Origin: Desulfatitalea sp.
GTDB taxonomy: Bacteria > Desulfobacterota > Desulfobacteria > Desulfobacterales > Desulfosarcinaceae
Assembly (NCBI GenBank): GCA_013041835.1
Contig: JABDRH010000132.1
Location: forward strand, 1 to 5,843
DNA length: 5,843 nucleotides
Reading direction: 5' to 3'
Position 1 is the first letter of the stretch, and each line of letters begins with the position of its first letter. A program made the position numbers and the translations under genes. Below the pieces are notes generated by a model. That model had not been told where the DNA came from and did no database searches. It saw only the letters and a list, made by a program, of their open reading frames with translations. Shown here piece by piece: positions 1-5,557 of this stretch.

Positions 1-802
1 CCCCCAGACTGTGCCGCTCGATCGCATACAAGCCGGTAACCGCCTGGCAAGCGGCCAGCAGGGCGTTTTGACCCTGCTCCGGAAAGGCGCCGGCATGGGC
101 CTTGCGGCCTTCGAACACCACCTGGTAGCGCTTGTCGGCCAGAAAGGACAGCGCGCAGACGATCTTGCTGCTGTTGCTCAGCCCCACGTGGATGCAGATC
201 AGGTAGTCCAGCGGCTTGATCAGCGGCAGTTTTGAAAAAATTCTGCCGCCATGGGCGGTTTCCTCCGCCGGCTGGAAGAAAAGATAAAATGTGCCATTCA
301 ATTGATCGGCGTGCCGGGACAAGGCCTCGGCCAGTCCCAATCCCATAGTGATATGGCCGTCGTGGCCGCAGGCATGCATGAATCCATTGTCAGCGCGAAA
401 TCCCTGCCGGAAGGGCAAATGGGCCGCGTCCGCCGACTCGGTTACCGGCAATGCATCGATGTCGAAGCGAAACCCGATCCTGGGCGAAGCCGTCCGACCC
501 TTGATGATGGCTGCCGCCCCGGTACGGCCGTTGAGCCGTCCGATCCACTCATCCTGGGCAAATCGGTTCAGGGCCGAAGCATAATCTGCTTCGCGCCAGT
601 TGTTCAATAGGCCGGGTTCGGGATATTCGGCGTAGAGCCGGTCGCCATACAGCACCGTGCAGTTCAGCCGGTCCAGATGTTCGCATATTCTCGCCGTGGT
701 CCAGTACTCGCAAAACGCCGGTTCGGGGTGTTGATGAAACATGCGCCGCAGCCGGACGAGTTCGTCCGCCGACTTGTCATGATCCGCCTTGAGCTCACTC
801 AT
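1..802 (-). CDS. M20-family amidohydrolase, AbgA-like (3' end outside window)
   Basis: Likely a zinc-type metallohydrolase that cleaves amide bonds in N-acyl amino acids or p-aminobenzoyl-glutamate-like substrates in the cytoplasm. My translation from the ATG at 802 stays open to the window edge (267 codons). The family normally has about 390-480 residues, so the C-terminus lies outside. Visible motifs, in order: RFDIDALPVTES (112-123), the metal-binding HACGHDGH (143-150, ligands C145 and H147), the catalytic/ligand pair E180-E181 in FQPAEE, H205 in CIHVG, and KAHAGAFPE (234-242) at the start of the dimerisation (lid) domain. The segment at about 52-100, with PEPGLLNNW and NGRTGAAAI, resembles the extended N-terminal part of E. 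coli AbgA rather than the shorter hippurate hydrolases. A GGTGG stretch five bases before the ATG is a fair ribosome site. Family is secure; substrate is not, and an AbgB-like or other M20D role is possible. Confidence 0.9.
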   Translation of the reverse strand, partial: MSELKADHDKSADELVRLRRMFHQHPEPAFCEYWTTARICEHLDRLNCTVLYGDRLYAEYPEPGLLNNWREADYASALNRFAQDEWIGRLNGRTGAAAIIKGRTASPRIGFRFDIDALPVTESADAAHLPFRQGFRADNGFMHACGHDGHITMGLGLAEALSRHADQLNGTFYLFFQPAEETAHGGRIFSKLPLIKPLDYLICIHVGLSNSSKIVCALSFLADKRYQVVFEGRKAHAGAFPEQGQNALLAACQAVTGLYAIERHSLG

Positions 803-928
803 TTTCGCCACCCTTTTTGTAATATTTAAGATGCCAAGCGAGTCCTACGCAATGCCGTGGTTTGCAGCGTCTCCATATCAGTTCTTTTTGCTCAGTTTCA
901 TTTTGATGACATTCCAAGTAATTAGTAA

Positions 929-955
929 GTTGGGTTGATCGCAGCGAAACCCAAC
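929..955. repeat. Hairpin repeat GTTGGGTT...AACCCAAC
   Basis: Perfect 8-bp inverted repeat, 929-936 paired with 948-955, around an 11-base loop containing CGCAGCG. Elements with this arm sequence and a GCGCAGCGA-like loop are, from memory, a widespread dispersed repeat in many bacterial genomes. It lies 31 bases beyond the stop of the lipoprotein gene and could help end that transcript, but no T-run follows it on the minus strand, so a plain terminator is less likely. Confidence 0.55.
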
Positions 956-985
956 AAACCGCTAAACATCGTTTTTGGTGTCAAA

Positions 986-1714
986 TTACGCCCGAAGATT
1001 TGAGTTGGTTAAGAGTTCGCTGACCATTTCCCTTATGATGTCTTTTAAAGCGTTTTCTATTGCTTTGAGTTCATTTTCGTTTAGATCCGCAAAGTTCCCA
1101 AACATCGAAAGCCCTGATACAGTCTTATTTTTTCTACCACCACCACCCCGCGTCAGCGAAATAGGATCTAAACAAATCGAAGTCGCACCTATTATCGCAA
1201 ATGCTTGAGTCGAACCAATCCCCAAAAAAGATCGAGTCGCAACACCATAATTCTCCGCTTCTATCGTTATGTTCGGCACAAAAAGAGAAGCTTTTAACGG
1301 TTTAAGAACATAGAGCATATCGATATCGTAGTCATTGGCCAACTTTTTGAAAATTGGCGTAACGGATGAGGATAAATCGTATCGATCCCCTTCTTTCACG
1401 ACGATATCTTTCAGATTTGACTTAAGGTGCTCGTCAGATTCAATAATCACTGTTTCATATCCGATTTCAGACATTTGGCGCCTTATCTCATCGTTGATAA
1501 AGCCTGGTATATCCCAATTCACCTCGTACTCTTTCTCAAAGTTATTAAAGACTGTTGTGCCGACATGATAATGATTAATTCTGGGCCCAACAAAATTAAT
1601 TACGCCAATTCTAGATCCCTTTGCGATATCAAAAACTGGAATCGGCAACATTTTAGGAGTGGTCGAACAACCCAATAGAGTCAATGCCAATACCGCCAAT
1701 ACAATTCTTTTCAT
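986..1714 (-). CDS. Predicted outer-membrane lipoprotein of unknown function
   Basis: I do not recognise the family. The protein starts with a clear lipoprotein signal: MKR, a hydrophobic stretch, and the lipobox LLGC with the lipidated cysteine at residue 16. Serine at position +2 suggests sorting to the outer membrane. The start at 1714 is chosen because GGAG sits six bases before it and the signal peptide begins there; a longer start at 1768 would bury the signal peptide. The mature part (242 residues in all) opens with a strand-like GSRIGVINFVGP (33-44), then DIPGFINDEIRRQMSEIGYE (68-87), a middle strand IDMLYVLKPLKASLF (131-145), a glycine run RGGGGR (189-194) and a C-terminal amphipathic helix (210-236). 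This alternation loosely recalls periplasmic CsgG/LpoB-like lipoproteins, but that is only a resemblance. The gene is much more AT-rich than its neighbours, which hints at horizontal origin. Confidence 0.82.
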   Translation of the reverse strand: MKRIVLAVLALTLLGCSTTPKMLPIPVFDIAKGSRIGVINFVGPRINHYHVGTTVFNNFEKEYEVNWDIPGFINDEIRRQMSEIGYETVIIESDEHLKSNLKDIVVKEGDRYDLSSSVTPIFKKLANDYDIDMLYVLKPLKASLFVPNITIEAENYGVATRSFLGIGSTQAFAIIGATSICLDPISLTRGGGGRKNKTVSGLSMFGNFADLNENELKAIENALKDIIREMVSELLTNSNLRA

Positions 1715-1739
1715 ACTATTCTCCATTCTATTATTCGCA

Positions 1740-1768
1740 ATTATATGATCCAACGCCATGTGAGTCAC
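1740..1768 (-). promoter_or_regulatory. Candidate promoter of the lipoprotein gene
   Basis: On the minus strand a perfect TATAAT (1745-1740) is preceded, with 17-base spacing, by GTGACT (1768-1763), four of six matches to TTGACA. Transcription would start near 1733, leaving a leader of about 20 bases with the GGAG ribosome site at 1724-1721. A short palindrome TGTGAGTCACA (1759-1769) covers the -35 box and might be an operator. Confidence 0.4.
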
Positions 1769-1880
1769 ACCAGCAGCATTTAGGGCATAGTCCTTCCCGG
1801 CGGCTAAAAGATCCTGATAATAAAACCAAATTACAATATATCCCTACTTTCCCCAGACGTTTCATAAAGATTTATGGGTA

Positions 1881-1906
1881 AAATAACGATACGCGAAAGC
1901 GATATC
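1881..1906 (-). terminator. Candidate intrinsic terminator after the UPF0047 gene
   Basis: Read on the minus strand, GATATCGC pairs with GCGTATC (one bulged T) around a TTTC loop, followed by GTTATTTT. It starts ten bases after the stop codon of the UPF0047 gene. The stem is short, so termination strength is uncertain. Confidence 0.45.
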
Positions 1907-1915
1907 AGCCGATAC

Positions 1916-2344
1916 CTACATGCCGACCAATGTCACCTCAACCGTGCGTTTCCTGGCGCTATTGTCGTGATTGATGACAACGGCTTGCTGCCATGTTCCC
2001 AATTTCAATCGACCCTTTCGGACGGGCAATGCAATCGATGGCCCCAATAAAGCGGCTTGAACATGCGAATGCCCATTGCCGTCATGCCAAGCCAATTCAT
2101 GGGCGTAGGCCATGCCTTCAGGCGCCAATCGATGGATCGCATCTTTTAGATCCTGGATCACGCCGGGTTCGTATTCGATGGTTGTCAACGACCCGGTGGA
2201 ACCGGCAATGCAAGCCGTGGCCAAACCGTTCTCGATACCCGACTGGCCGATCAAGTGGTTCAGGTCTTTGGTGATGTCCTGAATATCAACGCCTTGTTTT
2301 AGATTCACGTCGATGGTGGCAAAATGAAATATGGCTGAAGCCAT
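1916..2344 (-). CDS. yjbQ: UPF0047/YjbQ family protein (weak thiamine-phosphate synthase type)
   Basis: A complete small cytoplasmic protein of 142 residues, matching the usual 130-140 of the family. The signature is clear: NGLATACIAGSTGSLTTIEYEPG (39-61), then HDGNGHSHVQAALLGPS (87-103) with the conserved HSH at 92-94, then GRLKLGTWQQ (111-120). Family members are often annotated as secondary thiamine-phosphate synthase because E. coli YjbQ has slight activity of that kind; the true cellular role is not settled, and nothing in this window links it to thiamine metabolism. The start is the ATG at 2344, with AAAGGA nine bases upstream and a normal family N-terminus; a TTG six codons earlier would be too long and overlaps that ribosome site. 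It is transcribed away from the metal operon, with 185 bases between the two starts. Confidence 0.92.
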   Translation of the reverse strand: MASAIFHFATIDVNLKQGVDIQDITKDLNHLIGQSGIENGLATACIAGSTGSLTTIEYEPGVIQDLKDAIHRLAPEGMAYAHELAWHDGNGHSHVQAALLGPSIALPVRKGRLKLGTWQQAVVINHDNSARKRTVEVTLVGM

Positions 2345-2456
2345 GCCCTCGGTTCCTTTCAAATTTAGAAATACTTATCCCAATATCCCACCGGTATCAA
2401 GAAGATGACGTCGGCATCCGCTTTCTGGCTAACGAATGGGTGCGCGGTACATGTTG

Positions 2457-2508
2457 TTGACAAAGGACTTACATGAATATATGTATATATGATAATGTAT
2501 TTATATGT
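2457..2508 (+). promoter_or_regulatory. Promoter and probable operator of the metal-resistance operon
   Basis: A perfect -35 box TTGACA (2457-2462) is followed by a strongly AT-rich block (2471-2508). The -10 box is ambiguous: TATATG at 2478 (15-base spacing) and TATGTA at 2480 (17-base spacing) are possible, while the better TATGAT at 2488 is too far from this -35. Within the block, ATATAT-GT-ATATAT (2477-2490) is an inverted repeat, and ATGTATATATG (2481-2491) recurs imperfectly as ATGTATTTATATG (2495-2507). ArsR/SmtB sensors typically bind imperfect AT-rich inverted repeats overlapping their own promoter, so this is the most likely binding site; the exact half-sites are not resolved. Confidence 0.6.
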
Positions 2509-2529
2509 CCATGACTGGAGGGATACTCA

Positions 2530-2895
2530 GTGCCGAACAAAACGTCCGTTGAAATCTGCATCACCGAAGGCATCCACCAGGAGATTATTGAAAAGGTACA
2601 CCAACACATGCCCGAGCCCTTGGTGTTGCACGAATTGGCTGATTTTTTCAAACTGTTCGCCGACAGCACGCGCGTGAGCATCCTGTGGGCCTTGAGCGCC
2701 TCGGAGATGTGCGTCTGTGACTTGTGCGCCCTGTTGCGGATGAAACAGCCGGCCGTCTCCCACCAGTTGCGCCACCTCAAGCAGGCCCGGGCGGTAAGAG
2801 CGCGAAGGGAAGGCAAGGTCGTCTACTATGCCCTGGATGACGACCACATCCGCTCATTATTAAGCTTAGCCATGGCGCATGCACAGGAAGCTTGA
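2530..2895 (+). CDS. ArsR/SmtB-family metal-responsive repressor (Zn/Cd/Pb type)
   Basis: A 121-residue winged-helix dimeric repressor that would bind the operon promoter and let go when metal is bound. The GTG start at 2530 is fixed by a strong GGAGGG ribosome site seven bases upstream. The DNA-recognition region is KQPAVSHQLRHLKQARAV (72-89), followed by the wing REGKVVYYALDDD (93-105). Two metal sites known from the SmtB/CadC/ZiaR group can both be read: cysteines C61, C63 and C66 in the alpha-3 segment MCVCDLC, supported by C10 and histidines H16, H24 and H26 near the N-terminus, and the alpha-5 set D104, H106, H117, E120 with exactly the SmtB spacing. The N-terminal segment and dual sites most resemble ZiaR-type sensors. 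The pump gene follows 28 bases later, evidently in one operon. Metal preference (Zn versus Cd/Pb) cannot be settled from sequence. Confidence 0.93.
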   Translation: MPNKTSVEICITEGIHQEIIEKVHQHMPEPLVLHELADFFKLFADSTRVSILWALSASEMCVCDLCALLRMKQPAVSHQLRHLKQARAVRARREGKVVYYALDDDHIRSLLSLAMAHAQEA

Positions 2896-2923
2896 CCGGG
2901 AACGGAGAACGCAAGGCGGTACC

Positions 2924-5047
2924 ATGCAGACATTTGACCTGAGACATCTGGATTGCCCCACCTGTGCCGTCAAAATCGAGCGTGGGCTGAACCGGATGGA
3001 CGGTGTCATGGATGCCGCCATTGATTTCGCTACGCTGACGCTACGGGTTTCGGCCGGCGATCCCCGGCGGATCATCGACGCGGTGGGCCGTATCGATCCC
3101 GCGGTGGCGGTGATTCCCCGCGCGATGCATGCGACGCCTCCCAGTAGCCCCGCCCCTCCTTTAAATCGCCGGGGTATTTTTCTTCTGACGGCGGCCACCT
3201 TGCTTTTCGTCGTCCTGCTTGCCGGTGAAACCCTATTCGCCCGTGGCCATCTCGTGGTCCTGCAATGGTCCGTGGTGTTGGCGGCCTACCTTTTGGCCGG
3301 CTGGAATGTGTGGCGCGGCGCCCTGCACACCATTCGCGCCCGGATCTTTTTCGATGAAAACGTGCTCATGGTCATCGCCACGGTAGGCGCCCTGATCATC
3401 GGCGCCCATGCCGAAGCGGTGGGCGTGATGATCTTTTACAAGGCAGGCGAATTGCTTCAGGAACGCGTCCTTTCCCGGTCCCGCCGCGCCATCCGTTCGG
3501 TGCTGGCCGCGCGTCCTGATCTCGCCGTGCGGATGACCCCGGCGGGCCCGGTGGCGGTAGCGCCGGAAACGGTGAACATCGGCGAGACCATCCTCGTCAA
3601 AACCGGTGAAAAGGTCCCTCTGGACGGCGACGTGCTCACCGGCCGCTCCCAGGTGGACACCTCGCCTTTGACCGGAGAGTCAAGGCCCCGCGCGGTAGCG
3701 CCCGGAGACGCAGTCATGGCCGGACAGATCAACCGGACCGGACTGTTGACCGTGCGCGTGACGCGGCCTTTTGCCCAGTCCTCCATCGCCCGGATGATGG
3801 ACCTGGTGGAAAATGCGGTGGCGCGCAAGGCGCGCACCGAGCAGTTCATCACCACATTTGCCCGCTACTATACGCCGGCCGTGGTGTTCGCCGCCGCCGC
3901 CATCGCCCTGGCGCCGCCCCTGATATGGGGTGGTTCCTTTCATGCCTGGCTTTACCGGGCGCTGGTGCTGCTGGTCATCTCATGTCCCTGCGCGCTGGTG
4001 GTGAGCATTCCCCTGGGCTATTTCGGCGGCATCGGCAACGCCTCGCGGCAGGGTATCTTTTTCAAGGGCGCCAGCTTCATGGACGCATTGGCGGGGCTTA
4101 AGACCGTGGTGTTCGATAAGACCGGCACCCTGACCCGCGGTGTCTTCAGCGTCAACCAGGTGGTCGGCCTGAATGGTTATTCCGGAGCGCAACTGCTCGA
4201 ATTCGCAGCGGCCGCGGAATACCATGCCAGCCATCCCATCGCCCACTCGATTCTGACCGCATTTGAAAACGCCGGGGGACGGCTGAATTCAGACCACATC
4301 ACGGCGCACACCGAACTGGCCGGGCAGGGCGTGCGCGCCGCTTACCAGGGCCGCACCATCATGGTCGGCAACGATCAATTGCTTCACCTGAGACAGATCC
4401 CCCACGGGCGTTGCGACTTCGACACAACCGTGGCCCACATCGCGGTGGACGACGAATACGTGGGGTACATCCTCATCGGCGACCAGGTCAAAGATGATGC
4501 CCGGCAGGCGATCACCGCGCTGCGCCGGGTGGGCGTGGATCACATCGTGATGCTCACCGGTGACAACGCATGTGCCGCCCAGGCCGTGGCCCGACAGCTC
4601 GGACTGGACGGCTTTCATGCCGATCTGTTGCCGGAGGGGAAAGTGGCCCGCTTCGACCGGATTCACGATCAACGCCGGCATTTCGGCCGCATTGCCTTCG
4701 TGGGCGACGGCATCAATGATGCGCCGGTGATCGCACGGGCGGATGTGGGCATGGCCATGGGCGTGCTCGGTGCGGACGCCGCCATCGAAACCGCGGACGT
4801 GGTCCTCATGGACGACTCTCCCGTCAAGGTGGCCGAAGCCGTCGGCGTGGCCAAGTCGACCCGCGCGATCGTCTGGCAGAACATCATCCTGGCCTTTGCC
4901 GTCAAGGCCGTCTTTATCACCTTCGGGGCATTCGGGCTGGCCACCATGTGGGAAGCGGTCTTTGCCGACGTGGGCACGGCCCTGCTGGCGGTGGTCAACA
5001 CCACGCGCGCCATGGGTGGGTGGGGCGGTTCCAAGGCAGCCGATTGA
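2924..5047 (+). CDS. Heavy-metal-translocating P1B-type ATPase (Zn/Cd/Pb exporter)
   Basis: An inner-membrane pump that uses ATP to export divalent soft metals. The ATG at 2924 has AAGGCGG just upstream and gives 707 residues; an ATG at 2879 would overlap the repressor gene and add an unrelated tail. Order of domains: a single N-terminal metal-binding domain with DCPTC (10-14), membrane helices from about residue 84, actuator motif TGES (250-253), membrane motif CPC (354-356), phosphorylation site DKTGTLT with D398, HP motif (437-438), TGDN (545-548), GDGINDAP (594-601), and two final helices. K661 and D682 are 21 residues apart, the same spacing as the K693/D714 pair of E. coli ZntA, which points to the Zn/Cd/Pb (P1B-2) subgroup rather than copper. 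There is no His- or Cys-rich tail. All catalytic residues are intact. Naming it zntA or cadA would be a guess. Confidence 0.95.
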   Translation: MQTFDLRHLDCPTCAVKIERGLNRMDGVMDAAIDFATLTLRVSAGDPRRIIDAVGRIDPAVAVIPRAMHATPPSSPAPPLNRRGIFLLTAATLLFVVLLAGETLFARGHLVVLQWSVVLAAYLLAGWNVWRGALHTIRARIFFDENVLMVIATVGALIIGAHAEAVGVMIFYKAGELLQERVLSRSRRAIRSVLAARPDLAVRMTPAGPVAVAPETVNIGETILVKTGEKVPLDGDVLTGRSQVDTSPLTGESRPRAVAPGDAVMAGQINRTGLLTVRVTRPFAQSSIARMMDLVENAVARKARTEQFITTFARYYTPAVVFAAAAIALAPPLIWGGSFHAWLYRALVLLVISCPCALVVSIPLGYFGGIGNASRQGIFFKGASFMDALAGLKTVVFDKTGTLTRGVFSVNQVVGLNGYSGAQLLEFAAAAEYHASHPIAHSILTAFENAGGRLNSDHITAHTELAGQGVRAAYQGRTIMVGNDQLLHLRQIPHGRCDFDTTVAHIAVDDEYVGYILIGDQVKDDARQAITALRRVGVDHIVMLTGDNACAAQAVARQLGLDGFHADLLPEGKVARFDRIHDQRRHFGRIAFVGDGINDAPVIARADVGMAMGVLGADAAIETADVVLMDDSPVKVAEAVGVAKSTRAIVWQNIILAFAVKAVFITFGAFGLATMWEAVFADVGTALLAVVNTTRAMGGWGGSKAAD

Positions 5048-5089
5048 CCCTTTATACCGTGTCCATCTACAAAGGTGACCATTTATGGT

Positions 5090-5113
5090 TTCCAGCTTTT
5101 GGAAGTGTTTTTT
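5090..5113 (+). terminator. Weak candidate terminator of the metal operon
   Basis: TTCCA (5090-5094) pairs with TGGAA (5100-5104) across a five-base loop, extendable by two G-T pairs, and a run of six T (5108-5113) follows three bases later. It lies about 40 bases after the ATPase stop. The stem is short and low in G/C, so this is only a plausible site. Confidence 0.35.
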
Positions 5114-5140
5114 GTCCACCGATGCCAAGGATCAAGAAAT

Positions 5141-5260
5141 AGAGATTTAAAAAAGCATGAGCGAACGGGTCGTCCGCTGGCTGAAGATGTTTTTATGGAA
5201 GCTCTATTGAATCGTAAGCTCAAACGCCGGAAGTCTTGTCCAAAAAGAAAAGATAAGTAA
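5141..5260 (+). pseudogene. C-terminal remnant of a REP-associated tyrosine transposase (RAYT, Y1/IS200-like)
   Basis: About 39 codons read RDLKKHERTGRPLAEDVF, then MEALLNRKLKRRK, and end in PKRKDK and a stop at 5260. The TGRPL motif, the leucine-rich LLNRKLK segment and a basic lysine-rich end are the usual tail of RAYT-type transposases. The HUH and catalytic tyrosine domain is absent: the frame upstream (from an ATG at 5075) encodes unrelated sequence and the ATPase operon lies directly before it. One to three residues also seem missing before EALLNRKL compared with the family pattern I remember. It therefore looks like a leftover of an insertion, not a working gene. The match rests on memory of the family tail, so it is moderately sure. 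Confidence 0.6.
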
Positions 5261-5340
5261 GGTGTCCCCCGGAATCTGGAATCTCCGGAATCGTCCCCCC
5301 GTAATCCGGAATCGTATGGACCCTGTCCCACGTCCCTCCC
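5261..5340. repeat. GGAATC repeat cluster beside the transposase remnant
   Basis: Directly after the transposase stop comes GGTGTCCCCCGGAATC, then further GGAATC copies; in all they lie at 5271, 5278, 5287 and 5308, three of them as CCGGAATC. Runs of C (5266-5270, 5295-5300) and GTCCC units (5325, 5332) intervene. Such GTGTCCCCGGAAT-type sequences commonly flank RAYT-like genes, so this is probably a degenerate REP-like element. Confidence 0.5.
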
Positions 5341-5346
5341 GGCCAT

Positions 5347-5508
5347 TCACCGGGAATCGCTGAGGCGGCGCCGTGCCTCTTGCGTTATTCGATCTGATAT
5401 GATCTTGGCTTGTTCTTTTCCATCTTCTATCTGTTTCGGCGTCATGCGTTGCTGGATCTTTAAAATATTATCTCCCGCTTTGGGGTGTCCTTCCGCATGC
5501 ATTAATAG
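5347..5508 (-). pseudogene. C-terminal remnant of a Sel1-repeat protein
   Basis: The minus strand reads LLMHAEGHPKAGDNILKIQQ followed by RMTPKQIEDGKEQAK and ends at a TGA (5347-5349). An Ala-x-Gly-His/Asn-x-x-Ala helix turn followed by an R/K-MTP-x-QI-x-x-(A/G) segment is the typical end of bacterial Sel1-like (TPR-related) repeat proteins. The remainder is missing: upstream in this frame there is a stop at 5551-5553 and murB begins to be encoded. The neighbouring frame reads VLAY and then a stop at 5502-5504, and VLAY is what a Sel1 repeat often shows just before this point, so a small deletion or frameshift probably joins the two. There is no ribosome site before the ATG at 5502. Treated as a pseudogene; the family match is by eye. 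Confidence 0.55.
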
Positions 5509-5557
5509 GCCAGAACGTGGTGCAACGAGGGAATGACCCGCAGTATATGTTCAGGGC

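Noticed and set aside
251..610. Plus-strand reading frame of 119 codons
   Set aside because: Opposite strand of the AbgA-like gene, which carries the HACGHDGH and PAEE motifs across the same bases.
803..985. Promoter for the AbgA-like gene
   Set aside because: Only weak partial matches (for example TTGCGT with TAAATA at 18-base spacing on the minus strand) were seen, not enough to support a call.
1759..1769. CRP (cAMP receptor protein) site
   Set aside because: The half-sites TGTGA and TCACA are present but separated by one base instead of six, which the known CRP site does not allow.
2405..2476. Small plus-strand frame of 23 codons before the repressor gene
   Set aside because: The operon's -35 box lies inside it, so it would not be on the operon transcript. 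It has no ribosome site.
2527..2847. Minus-strand reading frame opposite the repressor
   Set aside because: The plus-strand frame has a strong ribosome site, a helix-turn-helix and metal ligands; the minus frame has none.
2879..2923. Alternative upstream start for the ATPase
   Set aside because: It would overlap the repressor gene and add a charged stretch absent from the family. The ATG at 2924 has its own ribosome site and begins right at the metal-binding domain.
4289..5128. Long minus-strand reading frame of 279 codons
   Set aside because: It lies opposite the ATPase gene, whose motifs are unmistakable. The product is rich in His, Gly and Asp with no recognisable family, as expected for an antisense frame in GC-rich DNA.
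5261..5340. CRISPR array
   Set aside because: The GGAATC units are too short and unevenly spaced (7, 9 and 21 bases) and there are no unique spacers of regular length.
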